Assembly (NCBI GenBank): GCA_016764875.1
Contig: JAESQX010000032.1
Location: forward strand, 1 to 33,096
Length of the DNA stretch: 33,096 bases
Direction: 5' to 3'
DNA from: Gammaproteobacteria bacterium
GTDB lineage: Bacteria > Pseudomonadota > Gammaproteobacteria > Pseudomonadales > Pseudohongiellaceae
Shown: piece by piece, positions 1 to 8,455 of the stretch
Layout: each line of letters begins with the position of its first letter
Position numbering within the stretch: the stretch's first letter is position 1
Notes under the pieces: generated by a model
Databases searched by the model: none
Told to the model about the DNA's origin: nothing
The model's input: only the letters and a program-made list of their open reading frames with translations
Made by a program: the position numbers and the translations under genes

Positions 1-1628
<1,628 letters not shown>

Positions 1629-1655
1629 CAAGAATGTTGTCGCCTCATTGACACA

Positions 1656-1690
1656 CTTCGTGCCTATCACACTGGGTGATAGGCACGAAG
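1656..1690. terminator. Perfect 15-bp hairpin downstream of icd
   Basis: The arm CTTCGTGCCTATCAC is followed by a 5-nt loop (ACTGG) and its exact reverse complement. It starts 28 nt after the icd stop. No T-run follows on either strand, so it is not a textbook intrinsic terminator. It could be a bidirectional transcription or mRNA 3'-end stabiliser, or a short repetitive palindrome. No second copy was seen in this window. Confidence 0.5.
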
Positions 1691-1715
1691 ATCCGTTCCC
1701 TCGAAGGATAAAGCT

Positions 1716-1880
1716 TTACTGATTGCCCTGATAGTAATAAGGGGGGTGAGATGCGACCTTACTTCGCCTGACGGCCTCAACATTTCCCCACGTCGACCAG
1801 AGAGAAACAGGGCCATCCCGGTCACGCAAACAAATCCAGATAAGTAACCATGTCCAGACGCGCCGACGTATATCACTCAT
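1716..1880 (-). CDS. Possible small protein, 54 aa, unknown
   Basis: This ORF is a sub-frame of the 87-aa track ORF, restarted at an inner ATG. That ATG has a good ribosome-binding site (AGGGAG, 6-7 nt upstream). The product starts MSDIRRRVWTWLLIWICL, a basic head followed by a short Trp-rich hydrophobic stretch that could be one membrane segment, and ends in a Tyr-rich tail. I do not recognise a family. The 390-nt stretch between the icd hairpin and ccdB holds no better gene. It could equally be non-coding; the Shine-Dalgarno match is the only positive evidence. Confidence 0.27.
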   Translation of the reverse strand: MSDIRRRVWTWLLIWICLRDRDGPVSLWSTWGNVEAVRRSKVASHPPYYYQGNQ

Positions 1881-2039
1881 GATATTCTCCCTGACGGCTA
1901 TTGATAAATACAATGCTACTGATGACTGGAAATAGGTCAACTTTCCAACGTCAGTCGATGCCTTTCGTCGAGAATGCAATCAACAATGAAAGCAGATTAA
2001 CTCAATTGGAGCACTGTTGGACTATACAAACAAATCAAG

Positions 2040-2068
2040 GAGATGCTGCAGGCAGCATCTCTTTATTA
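2040..2068. terminator. Stem-loop between the icd side and ccdB
   Basis: GAGATGCTGC, a 2-nt loop (AG) and GCAGCATCTC form a perfect 10-bp stem, followed on the plus strand by CTTTATT. It lies just past the stop of ccdB (minus strand), where a shared terminator for convergent transcription would be expected. The T-tract is better on the plus strand than on the minus strand. Confidence 0.5.
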
Positions 2069-2075
2069 AAAAGGG

Positions 2076-2393
2076 TTAAATGCCAGTAATAGCCAGATCA
2101 AGTGCTGCAATAAGCTCATCACGTAAATGTAACAATGTACCAACTGGATTTTTCAAAGAATTTTTAGGCATAGATGCAATTTGCGGAATCAAAACTAATA
2201 AGTTTTTACCTTCAAATTTAATCTTAGGTGTTAGACCTTTCAGTTCTTCATTTCTAAACTTTTTAGCATCACCCAAGGGCACAACAATTCTAGTAGTAAT
2301 ATCTTCTATCAAGCTATGTTGCATATCCAAAATAAAGGGGTAAGCATTTCGTGTTTGTTTGCTTGGGTTTGCATATACATCAAATTGTGCCAT
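2076..2393 (-). CDS. ccdB: CcdB family type II toxin
   Basis: Toxin of a CcdA/CcdB module. In the family it poisons DNA gyrase by trapping the GyrA-DNA complex. The protein is 105 aa (F-plasmid CcdB is 101) and begins MAQFDVYANPS, like the MQFxVY start of CcdB. It has the central RIVVPL strand, and it ends ...LAITGI, close to the ...NLMFWGI tail of F CcdB whose last residues are needed for killing. The start codon overlaps the ccdA stop by one base (TAATG), so the two are translationally coupled with the antitoxin first. Whether the toxin is active, or still hits gyrase, cannot be told from the sequence. Confidence 0.9.
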   Translation of the reverse strand: MAQFDVYANPSKQTRNAYPFILDMQHSLIEDITTRIVVPLGDAKKFRNEELKGLTPKIKFEGKNLLVLIPQIASMPKNSLKNPVGTLLHLRDELIAALDLAITGI

Positions 2394-2638
2394 TAAAAAT
2401 TCCTGTGCTCATCAGCAAAAAGTCCATTTTTTTCAACAAAATCATTGTATGCCTTTATGGCGCGTTTATTCTCTTTTGCCCACTTGTCCGCTTCATTTTC
2501 AGCAAGCTTTGCCCTTAAGGCCTGCTCTAGAGTTGCAGAGAGGTTAATGTTTAACGCTTTGATCCTTATGAGTAAGTCACTGTTTAAGCTAAGATTTGTT
2601 GGTTTTTTTGGAGCATTTAAATCGTATAATGTTTGCAT
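2393..2638 (-). CDS. ccdA: CcdA family antitoxin
   Basis: Antitoxin partner of CcdB, 81 aa. The N-terminal part (PTNLSLNSDLLIRIKALNI) looks like the ribbon-helix-helix DNA-binding region used for autorepression. The C-terminal part (WAKENKRAIKAYNDFVEKNG then FADEHRNF) closely follows the toxin-neutralising tail of F CcdA (NGSFADENRDW). The ATG is preceded by GGTGAT, a modest Shine-Dalgarno site. It is the first gene of a two-gene operon and overlaps ccdB by 1 nt. Expression is probably autoregulated through the repeats just upstream. Confidence 0.9.
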   Translation of the reverse strand: MQTLYDLNAPKKPTNLSLNSDLLIRIKALNINLSATLEQALRAKLAENEADKWAKENKRAIKAYNDFVEKNGLFADEHRNF

Positions 2639-2641
2639 ATA

Positions 2642-2680
2642 ATCACCATTGCAATGCGCATAGATATACGCATAATGCTA
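2642..2680 (-). promoter_or_regulatory. Probable ccdAB promoter/operator region
   Basis: The 50 nt before ccdA are AT-rich and, on the minus strand, contain two direct TATGCG copies within TATGCGTATATCTATGCG. This is the sort of short repeated half-site that a ribbon-helix-helix antitoxin would bind. No unambiguous -35/-10 pair was identified. The operator assignment is inferred from position and repeat structure only. Confidence 0.4.
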
Positions 2681-2689
2681 GCACCCCAC

Positions 2690-2917
2690 ATTTAACAAGG
2701 CAAGCAAGCTGACAAAGGAATTATAATTACAACGGGCAGGTTTACAGTAGAAGCCAAACGAGAAGCGGTACGTGATGGAGTGCCGCCGATAGAGTTAATA
2801 GATGGAGAGCGCCTTGTAGCACTTTTCGAGAAGTATAAACTCGGACTCAAACCAAAAGTGGTTTACGATGTTGTTCCAGGCTTCTTCGATAACTTTAAGT
2901 AAACGTGTAACAAGGCA
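2690..2917 (+). repeat. Repeated TAACAAGGCA half-sites, integron attC-like
   Basis: TAACAAGGCA occurs exactly at 2693-2702 and 2908-2917, bracketing the restriction-endonuclease fragment. The first copy sits in ATTTAAC (2690-2696), which fits the attC R'' consensus RYYYAAC. Its exact reverse complement GTTAAAT (a GTTRRRY core) lies at 2075-2081, at the other end of ccdAB. The second copy starts GTGTAACAAGGCACTCAA and is followed about 65 nt later by AAGTTACCC. Neither site shows a full, clean attC fold by eye, and no integrase is present. Confidence 0.35.
2696..2902 (+). pseudogene. C-terminal remnant of an Mrr-type restriction endonuclease
   Basis: This frame is absent from the ORF track because it has no start codon. 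It opens after a TAA at 2693 and reads about 68 codons to TAA at 2900-2902. The translation contains KGIIITTGRFT, AKREA, RDGVPPIELIDGE and LVALFEKYKLG. These are the end of the Mrr-like catalytic domain (compare KGxxITTGxFT and PPIxLIDGExLV in that family). The N-terminal DNA-binding part and most of the nuclease core, with its D...ExK residues, are missing, so the product cannot be active. It lies back-to-back with ccdA and looks like wreckage of a mobile or defence island. Confidence 0.75.
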
Positions 2918-3007
2918 CTCAACTTGATCGCCAAAAGTACTGTTTTGCTACGCTACACGCTGTTTTTGTCGGCAAGTTACCCATGGTCATTCTTGGCTTA
3001 AGGTTCT

Positions 3008-3838
3008 TTAATAGGGTTTGATATCAGGGCTACTGTTAAACTTTTTCACAAATTTAAGCATCAAGGAGGTTGGTAAAAACGGAACGATATAAGACATCAC
3101 TTTAGTGGACGCACCAGGGGTAGATAGTGACTTGCCCTTTTTGAAATCTGCATAGGCCCCTTCGATTACTTCTTCAGCACTCATAAACTTTGTGCCTTTG
3201 GCTCCTCCAATCAGGGCATTTTTATTCTCAGCCGTTTCCTGAAATTTGGTGGCAGCGACACCTGGGCAAAGCGCCATTAAACTGACACCGGAACCTTTAA
3301 CTTCTTCATTAACCGATTCAGTAAACGATTTCACATAAGATTTACTGGCAAAGTAAGTCGCCATATAAGGACCGGGCAGGTATGCAGCCATGGAGGCCAC
3401 GTTAAGAATTTTTCCTTGCTTGCGGGCAATCATGTCTTTTAAAAATAATTTGGTCATGTGGGTTACAACAACAACGTTAAGTTGTACCAGGTTTAAATCT
3501 TTTTGTGTTTCAATTTCCGAAAACTGACCGTAGGTTCCAACGCCGGCGTTGTTAACCAGGATATCAATTTGAATAGTGTTATCCAGCATCTGTTGATGAA
3601 TTTCATCCGGTGCAGATGGTGAGAATAAATCTTTGACCAGTACAAAAATTTTAATACCGTATTTAGATTTAAAGTCTGTAGCAATTTCATTCAGTCTATC
3701 TTCACTTCGTGCAACCAGCACGAGGTTGTATCCGTCCTCAGCGAATTTTTTTGCGAGTTCGTAACCAAACCCCCAGGAAGCGCCGGTAATCAATACGGTT
3801 TGGTTGGTTTTCTTTGTAGTTTCCATAATAGCTGCCAT
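3008..3838 (-). CDS. Short-chain dehydrogenase/reductase (SDR) family oxidoreductase
   Basis: NAD(P)-dependent oxidoreductase of the classical SDR family, 276 aa, substrate unknown. The nucleotide-binding loop is TGASWGFGYE near residue 18, where TGASSGIG is more usual. NNAGVG follows near residue 93, and the catalytic Ser and Tyr-x3-Lys lie in NVASMAAY and YFASK. The C-terminal FLPTSLMLKFVKKF is like that of SDRs that act on lipophilic substrates at the membrane. The track start (MAAIM) and an ATG 12 nt inside (METTKK) are both possible and neither has a strong ribosome-binding site. It is monocistronic, with about 400 nt of apparently gene-poor DNA upstream. Confidence 0.9.
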   Translation of the reverse strand: MAAIMETTKKTNQTVLITGASWGFGYELAKKFAEDGYNLVLVARSEDRLNEIATDFKSKYGIKIFVLVKDLFSPSAPDEIHQQMLDNTIQIDILVNNAGVGTYGQFSEIETQKDLNLVQLNVVVVTHMTKLFLKDMIARKQGKILNVASMAAYLPGPYMATYFASKSYVKSFTESVNEEVKGSGVSLMALCPGVAATKFQETAENKNALIGGAKGTKFMSAEEVIEGAYADFKKGKSLSTPGASTKVMSYIVPFLPTSLMLKFVKKFNSSPDIKPY

Positions 3839-4003
3839 ATATGTATGCCATGAAATTGTTGAGTGTCTGAACCAGAAACGTAAAGGAAGGATAAAGGCTA
3901 TCTCTATTTAAAGCCACGCATTCTGTATTGGAGAAGCTCATCCAGCTATTATGACTGTTCCGAAATTCCCTGGAAATCCCCACGAAATTAACCAATCTCA
4001 TGG

Positions 4004-4165
4004 TTACTTAAGCGACCTTCTTTTCTGCATAAGCCCCTCCCCTTTATCAGGTGATAGTATCGCCCGGAATCGAGCAGCCAAAATCACTTTGTCGCCAAAC
4101 CCCGCGATTGCTGGGATTGTTTCAAGCACTTGCGTAACAACCTTGGAATAGGGCAAACTGATCAT
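4004..4165 (-). CDS. Possible small ORF, 53 aa, unknown
   Basis: This ORF is too short for the ORF track. The gap 3839-4264 has no convincing gene on the plus strand. On the minus strand a frame runs open from a TAA near 4213. From ATG 4165 it encodes MISLPYSKVV..., then LETIPAIAGFGDKVILAARF and a basic tail (LMQKRRSLK). The composition is protein-like (alternating hydrophobic residues, few rare residues). Upstream codons in the same frame (LGNTLCSRRIRDR) also look coding, so it may be a remnant of a longer gene instead of an intact one. No clear Shine-Dalgarno site and no family recognised. Confidence 0.22.
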   Translation of the reverse strand: MISLPYSKVVTQVLETIPAIAGFGDKVILAARFRAILSPDKGEGLMQKRRSLK

Positions 4166-4264
4166 TCGATCCCGAATTCGTCTGGAACAAAGAGTATTTC
4201 CGAGGACAAATATTTACAAAAATTAATCTTTCTCATTTAATTGAAAATTAAGGGGCAGGCCAAC

Positions 4265-5707
4265 ATGACAAGTTTCGACAAATTTTATATCAACGGTGAG
4301 TGGACAGCGCCCTGCGGAAGCGGTGAGATCGAGGTAATCAACCCCTATTCAGATGAGACGGTAGGTACAGTACCGGCAGGTAATGAGGAAGACGTCAACA
4401 AGGCAGTTGCCGCCGCAAAAGCCGCTTTTCCCTCTTGGTCAACAACTTCGGTTGAGCATCGTGCAGAGTTGTTGGATAAACTGGCCGCGGGACTTGCCGC
4501 CCGCGAAGCGGAAATCGGCTCACTGATCTCTCAGGAGATGGGTATGCCGGTAACCATGGCTACTATGGTACAAGCAGGCATGGCAATTAATACCATGAGA
4601 ATGGCTTCCACCGTTCTTCGCGACTACGATTTTGACGAAGAGATTGGTGAATCTATCATCACCCGTGAACCCATAGGTGTTTGTGCGTTCATTACACCCT
4701 GGAATTATCCGCTGTATCTGATCATTGCCAAAATGGCACCCGCACTCGCAGCCGGCTGCACCATGGTATTGAAACCCAGCAGTGATACTCCTCTCAATGG
4801 TTTCGTATTAGCAGAAGTGCTCGATGAAGTGGGCTTTCCACCGGGCGTGTTTAATCTGTTCAGTGGTTCCGGTTCGGTTGTTGGTGAAAGCCTGTCCGGT
4901 CATCCGGACATCGATATGGTCTCTATTACCGGCTCCACCGAAGCCGGTGCACGAGTTGGTGAAAATGCGGCCAAAACCATAAAACGGGTGCACCAGGAAC
5001 TGGGTGGAAAATCACCTAACATCATTCTTGACGACGCCAACTTCCCAGCTGCCGTAGCCGCTGGTGTGCAGGGTGTAATGATGAACTGTGGTCAAACCTG
5101 TGCCGCACTGACGCGTATGCTCATTCCGGAACAACGCAAGGATGAAGCGATTGCAATAGCCAAAGGGGTTGTCGAGCAAATACAGCTGGGTGACCCATCC
5201 AAAGAGGGCATGCACCTTGGACCGGTTTCATCCAGGAAGCAGCAAAAAACCGTGGTTGACTATATAAAGAAAGGCATCGAAGAGGGTGCAACTGTGGTTA
5301 TTGGTGGGCCTGAATACCCGGATGGAGTAGAAAAAGGCGCCTTTGTAAAACCTACGATTTTTGCCGATGTAACCAACGATATGACTATCGCGCAGGAGGA
5401 GATTTTTGGCCCGGTTCTATGCCTCATAACTTTTAAGGATGACGATGATGCGGTGGCGATCGCTAACGACAGCCCTTATGGGCTTTCCGGTGCGGTGTGG
5501 TCGGGTGACGTTGATCGCGCCATGCGTGTCGCCAGGAGAATGCGCACGGGTCAGGTTGCAATCAATGGCGGCAACAGAAATATGTTGGCTCCCTTTGGCG
5601 GGTACAAGCAGTCCGGGAATGGTCGTGAACTGGGTAAATACGGTTTGGAAGATTACCTTGAAATCAAAGCCCTTAATAAACCGGCCGCTGCCCCAGCCGG
5701 AGCATAG
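4265..5707 (+). CDS. Aldehyde dehydrogenase family protein
   Basis: NAD(P)-dependent oxidation of an aldehyde to the acid, cytosolic, 480 aa from this start. ITPWNYPL (cofactor/substrate channel), [14 protein letters not shown] in the Rossmann fold, the general-base Glu in QELGGKSPN, and the catalytic Cys in CGQTCAA are all present. EEIFGPVL and the C-terminal [15 protein letters not shown] complete the family pattern. The tracked start is a TTG eight codons upstream. The ATG at 4265 is preferred because AGGGGCAGG precedes it at good distance and the fold starts at FYINGEW. The substrate cannot be assigned; similar enzymes act on semialdehydes, betaine aldehyde or aromatic aldehydes. It is monocistronic, with its own terminator. 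Confidence 0.93.
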   Translation: MTSFDKFYINGEWTAPCGSGEIEVINPYSDETVGTVPAGNEEDVNKAVAAAKAAFPSWSTTSVEHRAELLDKLAAGLAAREAEIGSLISQEMGMPVTMATMVQAGMAINTMRMASTVLRDYDFDEEIGESIITREPIGVCAFITPWNYPLYLIIAKMAPALAAGCTMVLKPSSDTPLNGFVLAEVLDEVGFPPGVFNLFSGSGSVVGESLSGHPDIDMVSITGSTEAGARVGENAAKTIKRVHQELGGKSPNIILDDANFPAAVAAGVQGVMMNCGQTCAALTRMLIPEQRKDEAIAIAKGVVEQIQLGDPSKEGMHLGPVSSRKQQKTVVDYIKKGIEEGATVVIGGPEYPDGVEKGAFVKPTIFADVTNDMTIAQEEIFGPVLCLITFKDDDDAVAIANDSPYGLSGAVWSGDVDRAMRVARRMRTGQVAINGGNRNMLAPFGGYKQSGNGRELGKYGLEDYLEIKALNKPAAAPAGA

Positions 5708-5712
5708 GAGCC

Positions 5713-5784
5713 AATAAAGGCCATCAGCAAATGGACAAATTGTGGACACCCACAAAAATAATCCGCTAACTGATGGCTTTTATT
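5713..5784 (+). terminator. Rho-independent terminator of the aldehyde dehydrogenase gene
   Basis: Long arms AATAAAGGCCATCAG and CTGATGGCTTTTATT pair with one bulge and end in TTTTATT. A second perfect 6-bp hairpin (TTGTGG-ACAC-CCACAA, 5740-5755) sits inside the loop. It lies 6 nt past the stop codon. Confidence 0.75.
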
Positions 5785-5875
5785 AAGACTGAATTAGGAG
5801 TAATGAGCAGGGCGCCGCGATGCGCGCGCCGAACTGGCCAAATTGACCAAATTAATAGTGCAATTACGAATTCAG

Positions 5876-6355
5876 TCACTGGGGTGGTTCGGAAACCAGT
5901 ATCCCAAAGGCATCGATCTCAATCAGCACCCGTGTCCACCGGGTAAGGTCAGAAACCGGCATGTCCTGGGCATCGTGATAACCTGCCGCGAACACTCTTA
6001 CCGCCTTGGTTGATTGGTCTGGCAGAATCACGTCTTGTGAATCGAATCCCTGGGGTATGGAAATAGTGATTACTTCCATACCGCTTTGATCGTTTTTCAG
6101 CAAATCGTATTTCTGGGAATACCACTCCCCTTTCAGTGTTGGCAACTGCTCGGCCAATTGCTGGTCATACACAAAAACCAGGTCTACCTCGGTGATCACA
6201 ATTGCGTTGTAGTCCAGTCGCGATAAAATTTTTATGGAGCTGATTCCATTGTCAGCGATCGCAGCGGGCGTAATCGCAAAACACAGCAAACTCAGTAGCC
6301 AGATGATTGTCTGCGAACTAGGAGGATTGGGTTTTGAGGAGGTCACGGTTAACAC
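5876..6355 (-). CDS. Exported protein of unknown function
   Basis: This 159-aa product has an N-terminal signal peptide: a short polar head, the hydrophobic stretch IIWLLSLLCFAIT and a PAAIADN-like cleavage region near residue 35. The mature part contains a beta-rich pattern (ITEVDLVFVYD, LKGEWYSQK, VITISIPQGF) with no cysteines or known catalytic motif, so it is probably a periplasmic binding or assembly protein. The frame starts with GTG at 6355; no ATG is available and the ribosome-binding site is weak, so a start at the inner GTG (GTGACC) is equally possible. It is not obviously linked to either neighbour. I do not recognise the family. Confidence 0.7.
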   Translation of the reverse strand: MLTVTSSKPNPPSSQTIIWLLSLLCFAITPAAIADNGISSIKILSRLDYNAIVITEVDLVFVYDQQLAEQLPTLKGEWYSQKYDLLKNDQSGMEVITISIPQGFDSQDVILPDQSTKAVRVFAAGYHDAQDMPVSDLTRWTRVLIEIDAFGILVSEPPQ

Positions 6356-6522
6356 AGATTATCTGCTTGTAATTAGTCCAACACGGATGCGGTCAATTTT
6401 ACCTACATACAGCAGAATTGAAATATAGGCAGACAAATATATTTCCCTATTCCCTTGTTTTAATTAGGGATATTAAAATAAGCATAAAAGCAGTGAACTT
6501 CTGGAGTGACGGCCCGCAGGCA

Positions 6523-6554
6523 AAACCGGGAACCGTAACAAGCGTCCCCGGTTT
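6523..6554 (-). terminator. Probable terminator downstream of sqr
   Basis: AAACCGGG and CCCGGTTT form an 8-bp stem with a 16-nt loop; on the minus strand it ends in TTTT. It lies about 60 nt beyond the stop of the minus-strand sqr gene. The rest of 6356-6614 shows no gene. Confidence 0.55.
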
Positions 6555-6614
6555 ATCATTCTACCTTTATGCTCGCCCTCTAATCAGACGATTTCTTAAC
6601 TCGCTATCTGGGAG

Positions 6615-7880
6615 TTAGTTGGTGACAGACTCAAGTTTCTCAGGTGCCACTAACCACTCGCGTCCTTTCAACATGGCATGCCAGTATATATCCGGTAGAA
6701 TTTTTGATTTCAGTAGCCACGCCATACGGGTCGGTTTATTGCCTTGTAAAAGCCATTTGGGGAAAGTTGGCAACAGTTTGCCGCCGTAGCCAAACTCCGC
6801 TAGTACAATCTTGCCCCGCTCCACGGTAAGTGGGCAGGAACCATAGCCGTTATAGCCACAGCTGGGCTGTTGCTTATTGAATACATCGATGATGTTCTGG
6901 GCAACTACGGGAACCTGCACGCGTACCGCTGCCATGGTTTTCGCATTGGGCGTGTTCATCACGTCACCCAGCCCCCAGATATTGTTGAACTGTTTGTGAC
7001 GCAGGGTGTACTGGTCAACATCCAGCCAGCCACCGGCATCCGCCAGGGCACTGTGCTTGACGAAATCTGGTGCGCACTGCGGTGGGCAGACATGAATCAT
7101 GTCGAATTCTTCTTCGGTGATCTGCTCTTCGCCGGCCGCGTTGGTTGATTTGAAATAGGCTTTTTTATTTTCACCGTCAATCTTGAACAGGGTGCTACTG
7201 AAGTGGACATCTACCTGGTATTTTTCTATATAGGACTGTAGCGCTGGAACGTACTCTGCCACGCCGAACAATACCCCTCCGGCATTGTGAAACTCTACAT
7301 CTATGTCCTTTAGCGCCCCTGTTTTCGCCCAGTGGTCTGATGACAGGTACATGGCTTTCTGAGGTGCTCCGGCACATTTGATGGGCATGGGGGGCTGGGT
7401 AAACAGAGCCTTGCCCTTTTTCAATTGTTGCACCAGTTTCCAGGTATAAGGTGCCAGGTCGTAGCGATAGTTCGATGTCACTCCATTTTTGCCAAGGGTT
7501 TCAGGCAGACCTTCAATCTGTGCCCAATCCAGTTTCAGGCCAGGTGCCACGATCATCTGCTGGTAATAAATATCACCTCCGCCGGTGAGCTGAACTTTGT
7601 TCTGTTGCGGATTAAATCCCGTTACTGCTTCCTGTATCCAGGTCGCTTTTGCTGGTATCAGTTTGGCTGATTCGCGTCGAGTTGCACTGGCATCAAACAC
7701 TCCTCCGCCCACCATGGTCCAGCCGGGTTGGTAGAAATGTTCCTTGGCCGGATCGATGATGGCTATTTTTAGTAATTTATTGCGCTTTAACAGGCTATTG
7801 GCTGCAGAGATACCGCCAGCGCCAGCGCCTACAATTACAACGTCGAATTTAGGGATTTCGGATATGGAATTATTTTGCAT
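6615..7880 (-). CDS. sqr: Sulfide:quinone oxidoreductase (type II SQR-like flavoprotein)
   Basis: Peripheral membrane flavoprotein, 421 aa, that oxidises sulfide to sulfane sulfur (polysulfide or glutathione persulfide) and passes electrons to quinone. The FAD-binding VVIVGAGAGG is at residues 14-23, HFYQPGWTMVGGG at 48-60, and IWGLGD near 301 is the second FAD contact. Redox-cysteine candidates are C169 in PIKCAGAPQKA and C265 or C269 in HVCPPQCAP; C341 and C349 lie in a Cys-Gly-rich segment near the C-terminus. The PIKCAGAPQK block is typical of type II SQR. GAGGACTT precedes the ATG. A sigma54-type promoter lies directly upstream and a FisR-like activator gene is divergent. No persulfide dioxygenase or rhodanese gene is adjacent. 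Confidence 0.9.
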   Translation of the reverse strand: MQNNSISEIPKFDVVIVGAGAGGISAANSLLKRNKLLKIAIIDPAKEHFYQPGWTMVGGGVFDASATRRESAKLIPAKATWIQEAVTGFNPQQNKVQLTGGGDIYYQQMIVAPGLKLDWAQIEGLPETLGKNGVTSNYRYDLAPYTWKLVQQLKKGKALFTQPPMPIKCAGAPQKAMYLSSDHWAKTGALKDIDVEFHNAGGVLFGVAEYVPALQSYIEKYQVDVHFSSTLFKIDGENKKAYFKSTNAAGEEQITEEEFDMIHVCPPQCAPDFVKHSALADAGGWLDVDQYTLRHKQFNNIWGLGDVMNTPNAKTMAAVRVQVPVVAQNIIDVFNKQQPSCGYNGYGSCPLTVERGKIVLAEFGYGGKLLPTFPKWLLQGNKPTRMAWLLKSKILPDIYWHAMLKGREWLVAPEKLESVTN

Positions 7881-7927
7881 TGTTAAGTCCTCAATATTCA
7901 GGGTGGCCTTGTTAACTGATTAAACAT

Positions 7928-7943
7928 TGCAGGGAGTGTGCCA
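7928..7943 (-). promoter_or_regulatory. Sigma54 (-24/-12) promoter of sqr
   Basis: On the minus strand TGGCACACTCCCTGCA matches the consensus TGGCACGNNNNTTGCA with exact GG-to-GC spacing and two mismatches. The predicted transcript start is near 7917, giving a leader of about 37 nt before the sqr ATG. A sigma54-dependent activator is encoded divergently, which makes the match functionally credible. Confidence 0.8.
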
Positions 7944-7953
7944 ATCTTTGGAA

Positions 7954-7992
7954 TAGTGGTTATCCCGTTGATATCACTAAAGATAATATAAT
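7954..7992. promoter_or_regulatory. Dyad (possible activator site) and -10 element of fisR
   Basis: TAGTG...TATC, 5 nt, GATA...CACTA forms an imperfect inverted repeat (7954-7979) in the sqr-fisR intergenic region. A perfect TATAAT lies at 7987-7992 on the plus strand, facing fisR. The dyad covers the place of the fisR -35, where the sequence is poor. It could be the activator's upstream site for sqr and also an autoregulation site. Both roles are inferred from position. Confidence 0.4.
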
Positions 7993-8068
7993 GTGAAAAA
8001 GATTTTGAGTAGCCGCGCATTGACTTTCAGTGATTTTATTGTCATTTTCGTCAGGATTATTGTTAATA

Positions 8069-8443
8069 ATGGCAGCGACTATGGAAGTTATCAAAACTGA
8101 TCGTCACACGTTACCAATGGCACTCTCAAACATGCTGGAAGGATACGACTGTCCAGCCATTTTGGTGTCTATGGATTACGAGATACTCGCCACCAATAGC
8201 CTGTACCAGGACACTTTTGGTGAAATAGATATTCAGGCAGAACGACGCTGTTTCGAGGTTTCCCACGGTTACAAGGTGCCGTGCGATCAGGCCGGAGAGG
8301 ACTGTCCTCTGAGCGCGGTACGTAAGTCCGGCAATCGGGAGCGAGTGCTACACGTGCATCAGACCCCGCGGGGGAAAGAGCATGTAGATGTAGAAATGTT
8401 GCCAATCAATGGCGAAGCAGGAAACCTGGCCTTCTTTGTGTAA
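8069..8443 (+). CDS. fisR: FisR-like regulator, N-terminal sulfane-sulfur sensor half
   Basis: Sensor (PAS-like) part of a FisR-type activator. The cysteine pattern in RRCFEVSH...VPC...GEDCPL is C-x10-C-x6-C, the same spacing as the Cys53/64/71 set reported for sulfane-sulfur sensing by Cupriavidus FisR. The tracked ORF starts at GTG 8030; ATG 8069 (MAATMEV) or 8081 (MEVIKT) is more likely, as the first residues are not conserved in character. The frame ends at TAA 8441-8443. The same frame resumes immediately with LLRPVPLAS and then the AAA+ domain, so one codon separates this ORF from a normal full-length protein. As it stands this half has no ATPase or DNA-binding domain. Confidence 0.85.
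   Translation: MAATMEVIKTDRHTLPMALSNMLEGYDCPAILVSMDYEILATNSLYQDTFGEIDIQAERRCFEVSHGYKVPCDQAGEDCPLSAVRKSGNRERVLHVHQTPRGKEHVDVEMLPINGEAGNLAFFV
8441..8443 (+). other. In-frame TAA splitting fisR
   Basis: The stop separates ...GNLAFFV from [10 protein letters not shown]..., with no frame change. Related activators usually read through here as FVE(I/L)(I/L)RPV, so a single GAA-to-TAA change would explain it. GAGG precedes a GTG at 8456, so re-initiation is possible. Confidence 0.8.
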
Positions 8444-8455
8444 CTACTGAGGCCA

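Noticed and set aside
2000-3010. Active integron
   Set aside because: No integrase gene, and the attC-like sites are incomplete by eye; kept only as a hypothesis.
3951-4151. 66-aa plus-strand ORF
   Set aside because: Pro/Ser-rich and low-complexity; the opposite strand reads more like protein.
5787-5877. Inverted repeat GACTGAATT / AATTCAGTC
   Set aside because: Only 9 bp with a 73-nt loop; likely by chance, and partly within the end of a gene.
5803-5946. 47-codon plus-strand ORF with AGGAGT before its ATG
   Set aside because: Half of it is antisense to the end of the secreted-protein gene and its composition (Arg/Ser/Gln-rich) is not protein-like, despite the good ribosome-binding site.
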